This document shows, in pieces, positions 23,683 through 34,863 of a stretch of 64,000 nt of DNA; within the stretch, counting starts at the first letter, position 1, and the number at the start of each line of letters is the position of its first letter. Origin of the DNA: Acanthacorydalis orientalis (taxonomy: Eukaryota; Arthropoda; Insecta; Megaloptera; Corydalidae); contig CM068316.1 in the NCBI GenBank assembly GCA_034766995.1, positions 23,253,090 through 23,317,089 of the forward strand, given 5' to 3'. A model generated the notes under the pieces. The model was not told where the DNA came from and did no database searches. It was given only the letters and a program-made list of their open reading frames with translations. A program made the translations under genes and the position numbers.

Positions 23683-23930
23683 AGTACATTCAATTAAAAG
23701 CAGATTATTTGATGGTAACATTGAAAGTCTTGTTCCATACCAAACAGTATTTATTTTTTTTTAGTTCACTCCTATATATAATTATTGACGACTATCACTA
23801 AAGAAATTGAAAACATAAATAAAGTTCACGCCAAACACAAGCATTTTTATGAAATATTGAACATTTATCAAATTATTGTTTAAAAATTTTTAATTTAAAA
23901 TTTAATATTATATATATATATATATATACA
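22656..23930. other. Anonymous sequence with a GC-richer patch at 23040-23230
   Basis: The patch (gtaccgcaacaccgctagag ... agcgctccggcgttcgttat ... aaggcagggagcacagtact) stands out from its AT-rich surroundings. No ORF, tRNA or transposon motif was recognised in it. It could be a short interspersed repeat or a regulatory or exonic remnant. Confidence 0.4.
23609..23677. repeat. (TA)n microsatellite, about 69 bp
   Basis: Pure TA run. Confidence 0.95.
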
Positions 23931-24868
23931 CAAGGTCAGACAATTAAGTAATGCGACCGATTTTTTTTCTCGGCCTGTGGTAACACTGCGAACCTGTAAC
24001 TCCGCCACCGTAATAGAAGATCCCTACTCTCTCGATTGAGACCTTGACCACCCTCGTACGATCATTTCTTCGCCAGCTGTTTAGTGTTATGTAACAACGC
24101 GCGAGTAGTGCATGTCACGAAAATGGAACAGAGAAATTTACAGCAACGGTGCGCGATAAAATTTTGTGCAAAATTCGGCGAAACCGCGACAGAAACTCAT
24201 GAAAAAGTGCTTAAAGTGTATGGTAGTGATGCCCTGAGTCGTAGTCAGGTGCTTCGGTGGCATGCCGATTTTAAAAAAGGCCGTGAGAGCGTCAAAGACG
24301 AGGCGCGGAGCGGAAGGCCAATTCAAGTGCGAACCATGTTGATTTGCTTCTTCGACAGCAAAGGGGTGGTTCACAAAGAGTTCGTACCACCTGGACAAAC
24401 CGTAAATCAAGTATTCTACCGCAATGTGCTCGAAAAATTACGAAAAAGGGTGCTCAGAGTGCGTCCAGAGATCGCGAAGACTTGGGTTCTGCATCACGAC
24501 AATGCTCCCTGTCACAGTGCGTTCAGTGTCTCTCAGTTTTTGGCGTCTAAAGGCATCGAAACGTTACCACAACCGCCCTATTCACCGGACATGTCACCCT
24601 GCGACTTTTTCCTATTCCCCCATATGAAAAAATTCGTCAAAGGTCGACATTTTGACTCCGTTGAAGATATCCAAGAATCTGTGACGAGGGTACTCGGAGA
24701 GGTCCCACAAGAAGTGTTCCAGAATTGTTACGAAAACTGTAAAACTCGCTGGAATAAGTGTATAGATGCGGGAGGGGACTACTTTGAAGGGGATCGCAGC
24801 GATGTACCTTAATTTTTAAATATACTCGATTTTTGAATTTTGTCGCATTACTTAATTGTCTGACCTCG
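23931..24868 (+). mobile_element. Mariner family A, copy 3 (internal-deletion derivative with intact frame)
   Basis: 5' terminal repeat at 23931 (first bases caaggtcag, one change from cgaggtcag) and 3' repeat ending at 24868. TA-rich sequence flanks both sides, and a short TA array abuts the left end. Relative to a complete mariner of about 1.3 kb, it lacks the middle of the gene (end of HTH1 to past the first Asp). Its 3' half and the following 215 bp are duplicated at 62801-63551. Confidence 0.93.
24123..24812 (+). CDS. Internally deleted mariner transposase, uninterrupted 229-aa frame
   Basis: [20 protein letters not shown] starts an N-terminal HTH (to about residue 55, [18 protein letters not shown]), the part that binds terminal repeats in mariners, ending RSGRPIQV. 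The deletion then joins in frame to [18 protein letters not shown] and the rest of the catalytic domain: [25 protein letters not shown] (D34D spacing) and the C-terminus DRSDVP. The second HTH and the first catalytic Asp (GDESW) are missing, so it cannot catalyse transposition. No stop or frameshift interrupts it, which makes it the only open transposase-derived frame in the window. The ATG at 24123 was chosen because it matches the start of other family members; the frame extends 13 codons upstream without another ATG. Whether it is expressed is unknown. Confidence 0.75.
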   Translation: MEQRNLQQRCAIKFCAKFGETATETHEKVLKVYGSDALSRSQVLRWHADFKKGRESVKDEARSGRPIQVRTMLICFFDSKGVVHKEFVPPGQTVNQVFYRNVLEKLRKRVLRVRPEIAKTWVLHHDNAPCHSAFSVSQFLASKGIETLPQPPYSPDMSPCDFFLFPHMKKFVKGRHFDSVEDIQESVTRVLGEVPQEVFQNCYENCKTRWNKCIDAGGDYFEGDRSDVP

Positions 24869-25083
24869 TATATATCAAATTTATTTATAAATAATACATT
24901 TTACTCTAATGGCGATGGCACTGTATTCTAATTATTCGGTTAGTAGAAAAATAAATTTGATTTATGACCTTTAGTTCATATAAATTTGATTTTCCTAGCT
25001 GTGGTCGGTTTATGTGGTCCAGAACTGTTAAATGACTAACGCCTTACTTTTGTTCAAGCTCTCAAATTGTAGTTCGTGTTCCT
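24333..25083 (+). repeat. 751-bp segmental duplication, copy at 24-25 kb
   Basis: Matches 62801-63551 without any length difference and, by eye, with fewer than ten substitutions. It covers the 3' half of mariner copy 3 and extends 215 bp beyond its end into external DNA (including the first 150 bp of family C copy 3). It ends at gttcgtgttcct. Confidence 0.92.
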
Positions 25084-25402
25084 GATTCAATTAACGCTTT
25101 CAGTTGATCGTCATGAACTGAAATAGCATCGTTTAGTTTACAAGCAGTTTTTGCTGCATTACTACCAGTTTTGAACTTATACAAAAAATGCTCTTGTTTT
25201 CTTATTTTCCATCTTTAATTCAATAGCTCAATTTGGAGTTAAATTAATAATAAAACTAAAGTATATATTAGCAAAATACAGACTTAAAAATGCATTTTTA
25301 AATGATATTGATATGAACACGATGAAATGACACTTTCATTGAATAAAAATGTAGGTTAGAATTCCGAAAACAAAAATCCCAATTGTGTTTCTACCAACCT
25401 AA
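24934..25402 (-). mobile_element. MADE1/Hsmar1-like mariner deletion derivative (family C, copy 3)
   Basis: Left end ttcggttagtagaaaaataa, right end ending gtttctaccaacctaa: both fit the family C repeat. The interior is colinear with the HTH-half copies but shorter, lacking the gaagaaggacg to cctacaccaaaa block. It lies 66 bp from the 3' end of mariner family A copy 3. Confidence 0.82.
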
Positions 25403-25495
25403 CACTTATGTGTATTTTTAAAAATTTTCAATTTTCTTGTTATATTTGTAATGTATGTGTGTTCTCTTATCCATTTTATTTAAGTTGCATGCTTT

Positions 25496-25497
<2 letters not shown>

Positions 25498-25578
<81 letters not shown>

Positions 25579-25628
25579 ATATATATATATGTATGTATAT
25601 ATATATATATATATAGATAGATAGATAG
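25498..25628. repeat. (TA)n array ending in GATA units, about 130 bp
   Basis: TA broken by several gtat interruptions, then atagatagatagatagac. Confidence 0.95.
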
Positions 25629-25990
25629 ACATTTACACATGTTTTATAATTATAAAATTTAAAATTTATAGTTATATATATATTCAATTGAATGCTAATT
25701 TTAAAATAGATTTTCATGTCTTTATTGAATAATATGTGTTATCGATCTGAATTTTCCTTGCTTTGTTTAGCATTTATTACATTTTATTAATTTTGTTAAA
25801 TTAAATGAATGATTAAGTGAATATGTAATGCAAACAAATAATCAACATATGTAATCAAACAAAATAATTAACTAACACACATCATTGTAATTGGTTTTGA
25901 TATTTAGTATTTTTCATTTGTTTAATCAATAGCTTTGTTTTATGATTCAAAACGATTGAATCATCTATTTTTAAAACACAAACACATACA

Positions 25991-26044
<54 letters not shown>

Positions 26045-26455
26045 ATTTGTGAACTGATATTGGAAAATTTGTATTCATTATATTTATTATACTATAATAT
26101 AATTTTTTATGAATAAAGATATACATAATATATTTATATTTATTTAAAACTGTAAAAAACATGAATCGTTCAAATAAGATTAATGTTTTCTAAAATCTTA
26201 TTTTAAAGTCAAGTTTGTAAAATTTTAGTTAATTTTCTATCAAATTTGATGAAACGACTCTGTTCAGTTTAATATATATTTTTAAATATCTCGAAATATA
26301 TAAATTACCTGCTACTTAATACGAGTTTAATTTTCACTGATTATAGATAAGTAGTTGTTTATGAACAATTTAGCCTAAATATTCTGTTTTTAGTTATTAT
26401 TAGTCAACTGTGAGACCGAATTTGAAAACACATTTAAAGACAAACATTTGGAGTA

Positions 26456-26504
26456 ATGCATACACACACATACATACATATACAGACGCACACATACATA
26501 TATT

Positions 26505-26567
<63 letters not shown>
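26456..26567. repeat. Compound (CA/TACA)n to (TA)n array
   Basis: acacacacatacatacatat passes into about 60 bp of TA. Confidence 0.9.
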
Positions 26568-26570
<3 letters not shown>

Positions 26571-27414
26571 AACATATAAATATATTTTTGTGTTTGCTTT
26601 TTTATATGATAGTGTACATTTGTATTATTCTAAATCATACAAATCATTAATATTAAAACAAAAAATAAAGTTTGATATTCCTAGTACTTATTGGTTTTTA
26701 GTTATTATTTTTTAATTTTATATTTATTAAAGAATTTATGATCTTATACGTATTTTTTTTATAGGTTTATATAACTATCGCGTGTGGCTGATCGAACATT
26801 ATTATTGATTAAAAGTACTACAGAGATTACAAAGATTCGATAGAAGAATTATTTTTTAATAGGTAAGTGGCTATTATCTGTATAACAATCAATACATATT
26901 ACTTATTAATACAGATAAAGATGTTTTATGTAGTATCTTGAAGGATTTTTAATTAAAATATATGTATTTTATGTTTAGTTAAGTTTAAATAATTTGTCTA
27001 TATTTAAAAAAATGTTTGATGACGGACAAACATAAATTATTATAAAATGTTAATGATATACAAGCGAATTATGCACTGTAATTAGATTCTTTTTTATATA
27101 CAGTGTTATAAAAAAGTTATGAGTTATGAGTATTTGAAAAGTAGGTTTACAACTTTGACTGCCATTTAGGTTTGGCGAATTTGTGTTGGAATTTGATATT
27201 TGAAAAAAGTATGCAAGAGAAATTCATTATATAAGATTAATACCTAGATCAAAATGTTTCACGAATTTCTATTTTTAAATAACTGCGCAAATCAAATTTT
27301 ATAATTTTTTAATTGATAATGTTGGTGATCCTTTCATTAAATCTATACTAAAAATTATTACGATCTCTTAAACCATTCCTGAATAGCTGATGTTTTTGTA
27401 AAGTAGTGTTTGGT

Positions 27415-27800
27415 ATGTTTAGCGAATTTTACTGTCTAAATTTATCGAGCAACGAGTTTTGTATTAAATTTTATATCAAAAAAGAATTTTTTTTCTGATA
27501 CGTTTGAAACGTAAGAAGTATTTGAAGATGAGTTTTTATTGACAAAGTGGATATACTAATGGTACAGTTTATTTAAAGAGAGCTGAGAGTCAGTAGAAGA
27601 TGACTCTCGTTTGAGACAGCTATCGGCATTAACCGATGAAGAACATATTCAAAAAGTAAAGGTTTAATCTTGAATTATATTCAACTGAGTGTACAAGATA
27701 TTGGTGATGACGTCGGTATATTGTATGGATCTTTCCAAAGGATTTTGACCGATACTTTACACTTGTGTTCTAGAGGGATATTTTGCATTTGTGTTTGAGA
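27415..27800 (+). pseudogene. Decayed mariner N-terminal region
   Basis: The remnant reads SSNEFCIKFYIKKEFFSDTF (HTH1-like), ESVEDDSRLRQLSALTDEEH and IQKVKGLILNYIQLSVQDIG with DDVGILYGSFQRILTD (HTH2-like), all in the order of a mariner N-terminal domain. It needs several frame changes. It is distantly related to family A (shared IKF..K and ESV.D pattern). No terminal repeats or catalytic half were seen. Confidence 0.55.
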
Positions 27801-28739
27801 AGATAGATTGAAACGTCAACATAATACTATTGTAAGCGATTGAGAATACTTAAAAAGTGATAAAATAAATGTTGATGACTAATCAAATATTTTTTATTTT
27901 ATTGTAAAAACAATAAAATAAAAATTTAAATTATTCTAAAATATTTTTTTTAAATTATTGTAAAAACATTTCATGAAAATTAGTCTTCAATTTTGATACT
28001 GCTTAAAAAATTACGCAAGAATGTAGGTCGTAGTACTATGCTAAGTAACGATGGTTCAGTGGCAGACAAGTCAATTTCTGGGTGTGTTTGACCCGCAAGT
28101 TCAAACAAAATATTGAATCTATGCGTCAAAGTGTAGGTAAATTATCAAGCATCTCTATTAAAAATCGTGCACAGGGCCTTTGTTCTCATGCTGTATGGAT
28201 TCTTTTGAAGAAAATCTTACATTTTTTTCCCGTATAATATTTAGCTGATGCAAAAATTTCAATCCAAAGACCGAGAACGTTACCGAGAATATAGTAATTC
28301 GTTGTTGCAGCTTAATACAGACAATTTGGATGTTTTGAAGAATATCAGCATGACTGACGAAACTCACTTTGTGGTTTCACCAATAAGCAAAATAGCCATT
28401 TCTGAGGTTCTGAAAATCTAAAATTAATCCATCAACGAGCCTTATATCTACTTAGAGCAGGTTTTTTAACATTTTTTAGTCTTACACGTCCCCTTAAATT
28501 AAATTTAAAATATACACCTCGCGTTCTTTCCAAAAGCAATTAATAATGAATAAATTACGTAATTGACATTGAAATGTTAGATTAATATCTTTAGATACAC
28601 AGAAATAGTAAAGAAAATTTTGTTTTTAAAGAACAAAAGCACATCTCGTTTTCTTTCAGCATGATTATGAAGTCATTTAAAGTCATCAATATCGTTTACT
28701 GAGATACTTGTTGATGCTTCTGATCAATGAGACCACAAA

Positions 28740-30010
28740 TTATGGGAACAATCTTAGATAAACCCTACCGCATGTCATACCTAAAATGCAATATATTTCT
28801 TACCTTTATTTTCACATACATCAACGTTGAGAATCCTGATTTACAAAGATACGTTGTTAGAAATGTAGTAATTTTCTCATTTGTGTCCAAGACAGTTACT
28901 TCTAACCCGTTTGAAGTTAAATGCTGAGATCATTCAAATGTAAAAATGTATCTGCAAGATAAATTTTCACTAACACAATAAAATCTACGGATTCAAACTC
29001 TACACAGCGTTGTGTTCTCTCAAAAATGTAGCTATTTCCGTTCTAAGTTCCATAACCCGAATGAAGACTGTTCCGAATGATAACCAGCGTAATTCTGTGC
29101 GGCATAGTCACACTGAACACTTCATGAGCAGCTCCGACTTTTTGACAGAGTATCTTAGACAGTCTATGGTTCAGATTCTAAGGAATGACGATGTAGAAAA
29201 CAATGATTACCCTCACGTGTGGAGCCTTCCGCTGCACCTAAGAACCAAAACCAAATTTTCTCCACAAAATTGAAGGAACACAATCAGTAGTTATGAAACC
29301 TAATTTTATTTTCTAGTCTAACTCATTTTTTGAAAATAACTCATCAATAAGCCGAGAAACATCAAAAGCTTTTGTGGTACCCAATAGAGGTTCACAGAAC
29401 AAAAAATCCTGCTTGATGCAAATGTTAGTGGCGTATCTTACAAAATCCGGAAGATGATTGCATTGAGCCTAATCCATATTTTTGTCCAATTGAAGTGCAA
29501 AAGGTAGAGTTACTTTCTTATATTCTTCCACAAGGTGAGCCAAAACATCAGATGACATAGCCAAAATTCTACATTTGGTGGAGTAATTTGTCAGAAGTAT
29601 TTAAGAAATCTGGTTCCTCTGTTTCTCTCCAAAAACAGATTCAGCTATTTGAAGTGCACAAGGTTTTACTACAGCCTCACCAATAGTATGCAATTTTTTG
29701 TTCTTAGCAATAAGATATGCCACTCTAGAGGAGGTTTCACGCAGTGAGTTTTGTTTAAATACAAAATGTAACTTGGGTAACGTTCCTGATGATTTGAATT
29801 GAGCGCTCTTCTGTTTAAATGTCTACAGCGACTCTCCAGAGCTTCCTGGGTGTTCTTTAATGAAATGTTTTTAGAGTTTGGCAAGGCTCATATTATCATT
29901 GTAAAGAATTTTTGCGCACAACACTGTGGTCTTTTAATTCCATCATAGCCAAGGTATCATGTCATGCAATCCATTATTGCAGTCATTCAGACTGTGCATA
30001 GCAATATAAC
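28740..30010 (-). pseudogene. hAT transposase with BED finger (ZBED5/SCAND3-like), decayed
   Basis: Reading leftward from about 30010: the BED-finger half GYDGIKRPQC, then ILYNDNMSLAKL and HFIKEHPGSSGESL; the linker FKQKSAQLKS; YLIAKNKKLHTIGEAVVKPC and ALQIAESVFGEK; then remnants ATNICIKQDFLFCEPLLGTT, KAFDVSRLIDELFSKNELD, and near the end AAHEVFSVTMPHRITLVIIR. The KLHTIGE..VKP and FLFCEPL..TTK blocks are hallmarks of the ZBED5/GTF2I-repeat group of hAT transposases. Frameshifts and stops are frequent and the catalytic region is not intact. Confidence 0.75.
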
Positions 30011-30150
30011 AATTACAGTCGACGAGGGCGGAGTTATCATGTGACTGATTTTCTACTGTTTTTCCGATTGTTGTAAGTTTTATATGAGTCATTTTCGGCA
30101 CTGGGGTTTGCTACAAGATTAAACTGAACGGATGGTTAGTCTTCATTTTA

Positions 30151-30231
30151 CAGAATATTTCGATTATACGGATTTTTGATTATCCGGATGCCTCCGACAT
30201 TTTTTTGATCTGGATAATCGCGACTTGACTG
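30151..30231. mobile_element. 81-bp MITE with pogo-like terminal repeats
   Basis: It starts cagaatatttcgattatacg and, read from the other end, cagtcaagtcgcgattatcc; about 20 of the first 27 positions agree. The cag start and the cgattatc(c/a)gga core are of the pogo/Tigger type. It is little more than the two repeats back to back. A TA precedes the left end but not the right. It lies inside the hAT element 28458-30350. Confidence 0.6.
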
Positions 30232-30966
30232 TTTCTAAACTAAATTCTTAAAACAGTAATTACAAAAATGTTATAGAGACAGTCACACCTCCCCACCAAC
30301 CTCTTTGTACCTCCCCAGGGGAGACACATTTACTAGGTTAAGAATCATTGATTTAGAGTGACAGTGAGGTGCTGTATTTGATTCAGAGCTGTCAATGGAT
30401 CTTACTTTCTGGTGGAGGTTGCGGGAGCTACTGAATGGTGAATTCTATTGTAAGATGACATAAAAACTTCGATGAATTGGGTTTAACAAACAAGTGGTTT
30501 AAACAAGGCGACACTATGCCCTACAAAGCGAGTTTCACTTTGGAAATGTATTCATATATCTAAATAAATCGTCTTTATATTTGACGACATCGAATGCCCA
30601 TCATAATTGTCAGATTTTGTCTTATGTGAGGATATGTTAAGGCCGAGATTTATGTGAACAGTCATAAACGATTAAAACCCTGAAAGAGAATATTCATTAC
30701 GAAATTGATAAAATAAACCAGGAAATATGCCAAAATATGATGACAAATATTACTGATGGAACTCGCTTTCCGCAACACCCATAAGTGGCCATTTGACGGA
30801 TATCATTTTTAATCTGTACTTCTCGAGCATAAATAAGGTAATCATGTAAAAAAACTTTTGTTTCTTATTTTATGTAAGAACTAAAATAATAAGTTATAAA
30901 CTTACTTTTAAAACATTATGTATAATGCAACTTCAATCCTCGATATGTAATTATGTATATATAAAT

Positions 30967-30997
<31 letters not shown>

Positions 30998-31202
30998 GAA
31001 GGATCAATTTAGTCTCCCACATGGAAGTATTAATAGAGCGTGCAGCGGTTAAGAAAATTCATGTTATTTTTTATTTATATTTTAGTTCAGTTCAATACTA
31101 AAATACAATTGAACTAAAATAGTAAATGAGGGATAACATGTCTTTTTTAAATTTTTGCGTTTCTTTCATACTTTCATGTGGAACCTTAAGTTGAATCATT
31201 CT

Positions 31203-31235
31203 ATATATATATATACACATATACATACATATCAC

Positions 31236-31290
<55 letters not shown>
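31203..31290. repeat. Compound (TA)n array
   Basis: TA run with an internal acacatatacatacatatcaccacat segment. Confidence 0.95.
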
Positions 31291-31292
<2 letters not shown>

Positions 31293-31901
31293 TGATGTAC
31301 ACTACGGATTCATTTTTCGTTTTTATTTGAAAACATCAATCATGTATTTTAATAATATTTTGACATATTCAGAACGGCAACAAATATCTGAAACATATAT
31401 TTAGAGTACTTGTTCTCAGAATGATAAAACAGGTACAAATAAAGATATTCAATGAAATAATATTGAATATTATTAATCAGATATATTTTTTTTGGTTTAT
31501 GGGAGAGTGATTTATTAATTTATGAAATTAAAACTGTTAAAATCTTATAAAAGATCCTATATAAGATTGAAATATTATTATTTATATTTTTAAAACACGT
31601 AGCTAAAGAGATTATATTTCATTCAATTTTATTAAATGTTATAAATTTAATGAAAAATTAATTGTTGTAAAAAGAAAATTGATTCTTTGAGTACATTAAT
31701 AAAAACAAATTGAATATTGCAATAAGAAATTATAAGATATTTTATGACACAAAACTCAACGTAAATTTATTTATTGAATCTATAATTACATTGCACTATA
31801 ATATAATTTAATTTTGAAAAGTTTGATGTTGAATATAATTTTTTGATGTGCTACGTAGTTCAGTATTTGTTAATAATAAAAAAGATAAATAAGTAGATCT
31901 G

Positions 31902-31905
<4 letters not shown>

Positions 31906-31962
<57 letters not shown>

Positions 31963-31985
31963 ATATTTATATGTATATATATATG

Positions 31986-32053
<68 letters not shown>
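31906..32053. repeat. (TA)n-(TG)n array, about 148 bp
   Basis: TA passes into 20 bp of pure GT at 32034-32053. Confidence 0.95.
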
Positions 32054-32054
<1 letters not shown>

Positions 32055-33126
32055 ATGATGGTATTTATGACAATAAACTAAGTCATGTATTTTTTGTATT
32101 GAGATATTTAGACCTTTGCGTTTGTGTGTAATAAAAAATGTTTTCCGTCATATAACAAAATATTTTTCAAACTACTTAATGTTATAATGTGAATCTTTGA
32201 TATAATTATGAATTTTTACGGGTATTATAAAAAAATGTGTTTTTTGATATTTTATATGATAGACAATTTTAAAAATTATTCAAACATCTTAAAGTGACTT
32301 ATAATGAAAATATTTCAACTTTATTCAAAAAAGAAAGTTATGAACGACAGTATTCACTTAAATTGTGTAATTATAATCATGTAAACTTAATTTAGTATAT
32401 TACTAGAGATTTCTTCTTCCTTACTATTCAATAATGGGATTTTATTTTTGTGATACTTTGAGAGTACGAAAATATTCATGAAAAATTGGCTAAATGTACG
32501 GTAACAGATCTATTATATCCTTATGTTTTCCTTTATAAGTGGGAGGATACTCGCATAAAGAGGAAATAATTGATTTTTTCGTATATCCTTCTGTCCTTCT
32601 GTCCTTTCTTGGGTGAAAGATATACAATCTAAAATTCTACATTATCATCTAAAGATGTTTAATAAAACAGTTAATAAGTGGCATCTTTTAGAAATCTGAT
32701 CAATTGTATTTTTAATTAAAAGCAAATTCTTTCTTAATATTTTTGTTTTCTTTGTAATTGATTTCTCTAAAGATTTTGTTTTCTAATAGTTTTAATATAA
32801 TTATTCGTTTGAGAGCTTTAAGGAAACAAGTTAACTTAACTTAATAGTTATTTACCTTGAAAACAAATATATTTATATACAAAAATCAGATAGGTTCAGG
32901 CATTTTTCCAGAAAAACAAAATATTCTGAAAAGTGACTTAGTCCACTATCAAAATAAACTAAACAGAATTTTGTTGATCGACCAACTTTGAAAAGTCATT
33001 AAACAGTACATTTTTTATTTTTTCTAAGTTCTTCTAGATTATTAAAATATCTATAAATTCTAGTATAAAGTAAATCATATAATCATTTTTTTCCATTTTT
33101 TTCTTTATCCATTATCATAATTACCG

Positions 33127-33165
<39 letters not shown>

Positions 33166-34060
33166 TACATATGTCTGTTATTTGATTTCTTATAAATATA
33201 TTAAATTCGAATAAGTCGTTAATAAGAACTCGATTAACTGTAAAATAAAATAAATATTTGAATATACGCGATGTGACGAGGAAGACTGCCATAGGAACAT
33301 TTTTATTGATTCATGTTCATGAACAAAAAAATATGTCTGCATCAAAGTACCACAAAGCTTGCTTGCGTTTTGCAACAAATTTATAATGATAGTGACTGCT
33401 TTTTCAATCGACTGATACTAATCACAGACTATTGCTCATTGCTCATTGCGTTTACATTTTTGTTTATATTTGAACAACAACTCGTCTCATTCGGCCATAA
33501 ATACCAATAAAAAATGTCTGTTATCAACAATGATACAAATTGCTAATATTCAACCTGCCATTTTATGACATGCATACACATCGATCGGAATTTTAATGTA
33601 GGTACCGCATGTTTTGATTAATGTATATTTGTTTTATAATACCATTATTGTTTTAAAAATGGTTATGACATATATAAGTTATGGTCAAGCAGTAAATATT
33701 TTTTTTATTTTCATTATATTGTTTTTATTTTCATTATTTTTCAATAAAATATCTTAAACTTTAACACGTGAAACTGTTACAGTTATTTTTTTTACTTTTT
33801 CATGAATTTTATATGAATGATTAAATCAATAAAGCAGATTTAGGTAAATAATTATAACATGTGCTTTAAGTAGAAGTAAGAAAATAAAAATTAAAAAAAT
33901 ATTTACAATCGCCATGAACACGACAAAGATTTATTTATTCAACGAATGCCAAATTTTTCATTACTATGATTTTACTTCACAATATTTACAAAAAATTTCG
34001 TTGAAGATGGAATTGTAATATTTGATTCGGTTTTGGAAAGTATTTTAATTGCTTCTTCAA

Positions 34061-34681
34061 CCCTTAACGGTCGAGAGCCTTTTTTGTAATACTCGCTCAT
34101 AAGACGACAGAAAATTAGGTGAAAGCTTATAAAACGTTTATAAGAATGAAAACTTAAATAACACATTTAAACTGGTTTATTTACATATAAATTCAATATA
34201 TGTATCATGACATCCACTCTTCTTCACAGCTGTTAATTTTATAATCAATGTCTTTATGTATTTCCTCCATGGTTTATAATTTGAAAATTTGATTATGTGT
34301 ATTTATTTTATAAAAAATAAACTAACACTTGTAATATTGAAAATACTCGAAATTTGTAAATCACAAATATATAACATTTACACGTTGTAACCTTCTAAAT
34401 AACAAAACTGCACTAAATATCATTGCGACGAAACTGTTGTGCAAATACCATAATGTTTACGTCTTAAAACGTTATACAACTGTAAATATTTCTTGTCAGC
34501 GAATGATCAGCGAACTATCTAATATAATAAGTTGCAATATTTGATAAAAAAACTACAACAATGATAAGTACTCGTAAATGAAATGAAAACTAAATTCCTT
34601 ATATGTCCCCGTATTGGGGCCTTTCATTTTCTATGACATAAGTGTGATGTCCCCGTAGCTGGGCTTTTGGACCGTTAACGG
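34061..34681. mobile_element. piggyBac-like MITE, about 620 bp
   Basis: The left end cccttaacggtcgagagcc and the reversed right end ccgttaacggtccaaaagcc pair well. Outside lie tcaa (34057-34060) and ttaa (34682-34685), fitting a TTAA target duplication with one change. Near the right end a block of about 20 bp is tandemly repeated (tgtccccgtattggggcctt and tgtccccgtagctgggcttt). No transposase is encoded, so it is non-autonomous. The superfamily call rests on the TTAA target and C-rich termini only. Confidence 0.6.
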
Positions 34682-34863
34682 TTAATATTTACATGGATTA
34701 CAATATTTTCAATTGTTCATTCTTCTATTTCAGACTCACATTCTTCTAGATTCACATGTTCAGACCTCCGGTAAAAATATTCATGACCGTGCATTGAAAT
34801 ATGCAGTGTTTGGAAAGAAATAAAAAAAATATTGAAAATATTTCTTTTTTGAAGATATTATTA

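Larger units (their letters stand above)
25403..27414. other. Anonymous AT-rich sequence with three TA arrays
   Basis: Arrays at 25498-25628, 25996-26041 and 26456-26567. Otherwise nothing recognised. Confidence 0.5.
28458..30350 (-). mobile_element. hAT transposon (Charlie/ZBED5-like), inserted in a DDE transposase
   Basis: It is flanked by the 8-bp direct repeats acttagag (28450-28457) and atttagag (30351-30358), 7 of 8 identical. The ends are caggttttttaac at 28458 and, reversed, caatgattcttaac at 30350, both of the cag-g/t-TTTTTAAC type seen in Charlie-group hATs. Length 1893 bp. The minus strand carries a decayed BED-finger and hAT transposase. An 81-bp MITE is nested at 30151-30231. 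Confidence 0.85.
27990..30850 (+). pseudogene. IS630-like DDE transposase (family D type), interrupted by a hAT element
   Basis: The N-terminal piece (27990-28457) reads NDGSVADKSISGC, then FFPYNI, LMQKFQSKDRERYREYSNSL, ISMTDETHFVVS (first Asp) and, after a frame change, ENLKLIHQRALYLL at the insertion point. The C-terminal piece (30351-30850) continues RVTVRCCI, then LNGEFYCKM, DELGLTNKWFKQGDTMPYKA (the second-Asp block, where the usual QDGATPH has become QGDTMPY), EIYVNSHKRLK-like sequence, ENIHYEIDKINQEICQNMM and SGHLTDIIF. Joining the pieces and dropping one copy of the 8-bp duplication restores one frame across the junction. Multiple stops show it was already or later inactive. Confidence 0.72.
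30851..34060. other. Anonymous AT-rich sequence with TA arrays
   Basis: Arrays at 30958-30998, 31203-31290, 31906-32053 and 33130-33162. Two imperfect inverted blocks (ttcagttcaatactaaaata / caattgaactaaaat) occur near 31083-31122. No coding content was recognised. Confidence 0.5.

Noticed and set aside
28727..29273. Plus-strand open frames of 66 and 87 aa
   Set aside because: They are antisense to the hAT transposase remnant, which explains the sequence better.
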